DNA of 36,099 nucleotides from Candidatus Nitrotoga fabula (GTDB lineage Bacteria; Pseudomonadota; Gammaproteobacteria; Burkholderiales; Gallionellaceae): positions 1 to 36,099 of the forward strand of contig NZ_CAJNBL010000014.1 of assembly GCF_905221025.1 (NCBI RefSeq), given 5' to 3'. The notes beneath the pieces were generated by a model. The model was not told the origin of the DNA. It saw only the letters and a program-made list of their open reading frames with translations, and did not search any database. Position numbers and translations under genes: made by a program. Below, piece by piece: positions 34,806 through 36,099 of this stretch. How positions within the stretch are numbered: the stretch's first letter is position 1; the number at the start of each line of letters is the position of its first letter.

Positions 34806-36011
34806 TTAAGGAGAAATCGAGAATGGAGGCGGTGAATTCATGGGTACATTAGGGTCATTACCCCATATTGGATAGTCGTCGGTTAACGTTTCCATAAAGG
34901 CAACAATGGCATCTTCTTCTTCAGAAGTTAACTTGAGATCACCCAGTTCATCTACGTTCACATTTTGCTGAATTTCAGGCAAGGGCCAACCGGTAATGCC
35001 AAAATTGATCGTATCGGTGTTATCTGTAAACAGTTCTCCCAATGCATCGCGGGTGTTATAGAAATGCACCACCTGCTTCAATGATACAAGGACTCCGTTA
35101 TGACCATAGGGTGGGGTCAAAGCAATATTCCGCAGGGTCATGACCTTATGCTTGCCCAGTTCGTTGCCATCAGGATCCATTGCTGCAATGTCGGCGCGCC
35201 CGCCAAGACCGCGATCCGGATCATCCGGTATGGCTGCATTGCGGGGCAGGCCGATGTTGTCGTAAGTAAAGTCTGTAAACAGTGGCGGCATGATTTTCCC
35301 TTTTTTATTATGCGCTCCTTCGCTTTTGAAATGAGTCGTTTCACTGATATGACAGGCAGAACATTGGGCCTTTCCATTAAATAGCCGTAATCCCTCTTCC
35401 TCTTTGGCAGTAAACGTGGTTTTCCCAGCCAGAACATAATCAAACTTGGAGTTGAATTTATTGAAAACGGTGGTTTTCTCAAATTCTGCGATTGCCCTGG
35501 CTGCAAGTGCAAAGATTTTCTCGTCATCAGCTGGCTTTTTTCCATTATCCGGAAAGCTTTCATCCTGGATATTATCCAGATTGACTTTATAGGCATCCCA
35601 GAACAACTGATGGTATTTCCCCCCCTCTTTTATCCGGCCTGCCACCGCTGATATGCCTAGCATTGCCATTTCACGGGGATTCAGGAAAGGTTCCTGTGCC
35701 TGTTCTTTCAAACCCCTTGCACGACCATTCCAGAATTGGCCGCCCATATACAGACCTTCTTTTTTGTTCCAGTAAAAGGTATTGACGTTATCCGGATCAA
35801 CAAATCCTGGAGAGGGTGCACTTCCATTGGCAGGGTTCAGACTGTGGCAAGTGGCGCAGGACTGATTTCTGTTCAGCGAAAGATTTGCATCCTTGAATAA
35901 ATGTTCTCCCAGTTTTTGCTCGTTATTCAGCGATTCTGCGGCTTGGGATGAAAAACTGATCAGCGCCAAAACCGGCAAGACAACACTTCGTAAGTGTATC
36001 TGCATATACAT
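34806..36011 (-). CDS. Di-heme cytochrome c peroxidase / MauG-family protein
   Basis: A 401-residue exported protein. A signal peptide (to SSQAAES, about residue 26) precedes two c-heme sites, CATCH (52-56) and CSACH (217-221), 165 residues apart as in cytochrome c peroxidases. Trp94 (GQFWNGRA) and Gln104-Glu114 (KEQAQEPFLNPREM) match the electron-bridge Trp and peroxidatic-site residues of CCP. YDNIGLPRN and KVMTLRNIALTPPYGHNGVLVSLKQVVHF are family signatures. It would reduce hydrogen peroxide in the periplasm or oxidise a partner protein as MauG does. The longer CCP-type Met ligand segment was not located, so MauG-like is equally possible. No neighbour in the window indicates its partner. 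Confidence 0.88.
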   Translation of the reverse strand: MYMQIHLRSVVLPVLALISFSSQAAESLNNEQKLGEHLFKDANLSLNRNQSCATCHSLNPANGSAPSPGFVDPDNVNTFYWNKKEGLYMGGQFWNGRARGLKEQAQEPFLNPREMAMLGISAVAGRIKEGGKYHQLFWDAYKVNLDNIQDESFPDNGKKPADDEKIFALAARAIAEFEKTTVFNKFNSKFDYVLAGKTTFTAKEEEGLRLFNGKAQCSACHISETTHFKSEGAHNKKGKIMPPLFTDFTYDNIGLPRNAAIPDDPDRGLGGRADIAAMDPDGNELGKHKVMTLRNIALTPPYGHNGVLVSLKQVVHFYNTRDALGELFTDNTDTINFGITGWPLPEIQQNVNVDELGDLKLTSEEEDAIVAFMETLTDDYPIWGNDPNVPMNSPPPFSISP

Positions 36012-36099
36012 ATAAAGATAGCTCCGTTAATAAAATCTACAAAATAAAGGTTCGAGATAAGATATATAAAATTTAATCACTAAAAATAAAGAATAATAT

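Overview
The window looks like a chromosomal segment of a Gram-negative, probably betaproteobacterial, organism. The evidence is an RNB-family exoribonuclease followed by a TonB-like gene, a complete three-component RND metal efflux operon, periplasmic c-type cytochromes, and a LysR regulator of the CbbR type (a family typical of autotrophic proteobacteria). Species cannot be assigned from the sequence alone. Positions 1-1315 hold gene fragments and repeats. At 1316-1660 lies a three-tRNA operon (Gly-GCC, Cys-GCA, Pro-GGG, read leftward) with a textbook promoter.

Positions 1888-11613 read rightward: an RNase II-like gene, a TonB-like gene, a small His-rich exported protein, then czcC-czcB-czcA, a divalent-metal (Zn/Co/Cd-type) efflux system in which all three proton-relay acidic residues of CzcA are present. 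A large membrane patatin-like lipase gene (11712-14612) faces it.

Positions 14998-23624 read leftward and encode a redox cluster. The upstream part is a p-cresol methylhydroxylase-type set: cytochrome subunit (pchC), a Tat-signal protein of unknown function, and a covalent-FAD flavoprotein (pchF). It is followed by an NADPH-dependent FMN reductase-like gene and a zinc aryl-alcohol dehydrogenase. Beyond a broken second alcohol dehydrogenase and an AT-rich gap come a periplasmic di-heme cytochrome and a cytochrome P450 whose start overlaps or nearly overlaps its stop. The PCMH set would oxidise a 4-alkylphenol to the benzylic alcohol or aldehyde in the periplasm, and the dehydrogenase could handle the alcohol/aldehyde step. 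The roles of the di-heme protein and the P450 are open. A DoxX-type membrane protein is divergent from pchC, and the CbbR-like LysR gene lies beyond it. The intergenic region between doxX and pchC contains two conspicuous inverted-repeat structures.

Positions 25869-34615 form an accessory island: a HipBA toxin-antitoxin pair with direct-repeat operator candidates, the tail of a type I restriction methylase, a HepT/MntA (HEPN/MNT) pair, and a truncated prophage containing a primase fragment broken at both ends plus an intact-looking packaging trio (small terminase, ParB-methyltransferase, GpA-type large terminase) with no capsid genes after it. The window ends with a MauG/cytochrome c peroxidase family di-heme protein (34806-36011, leftward).
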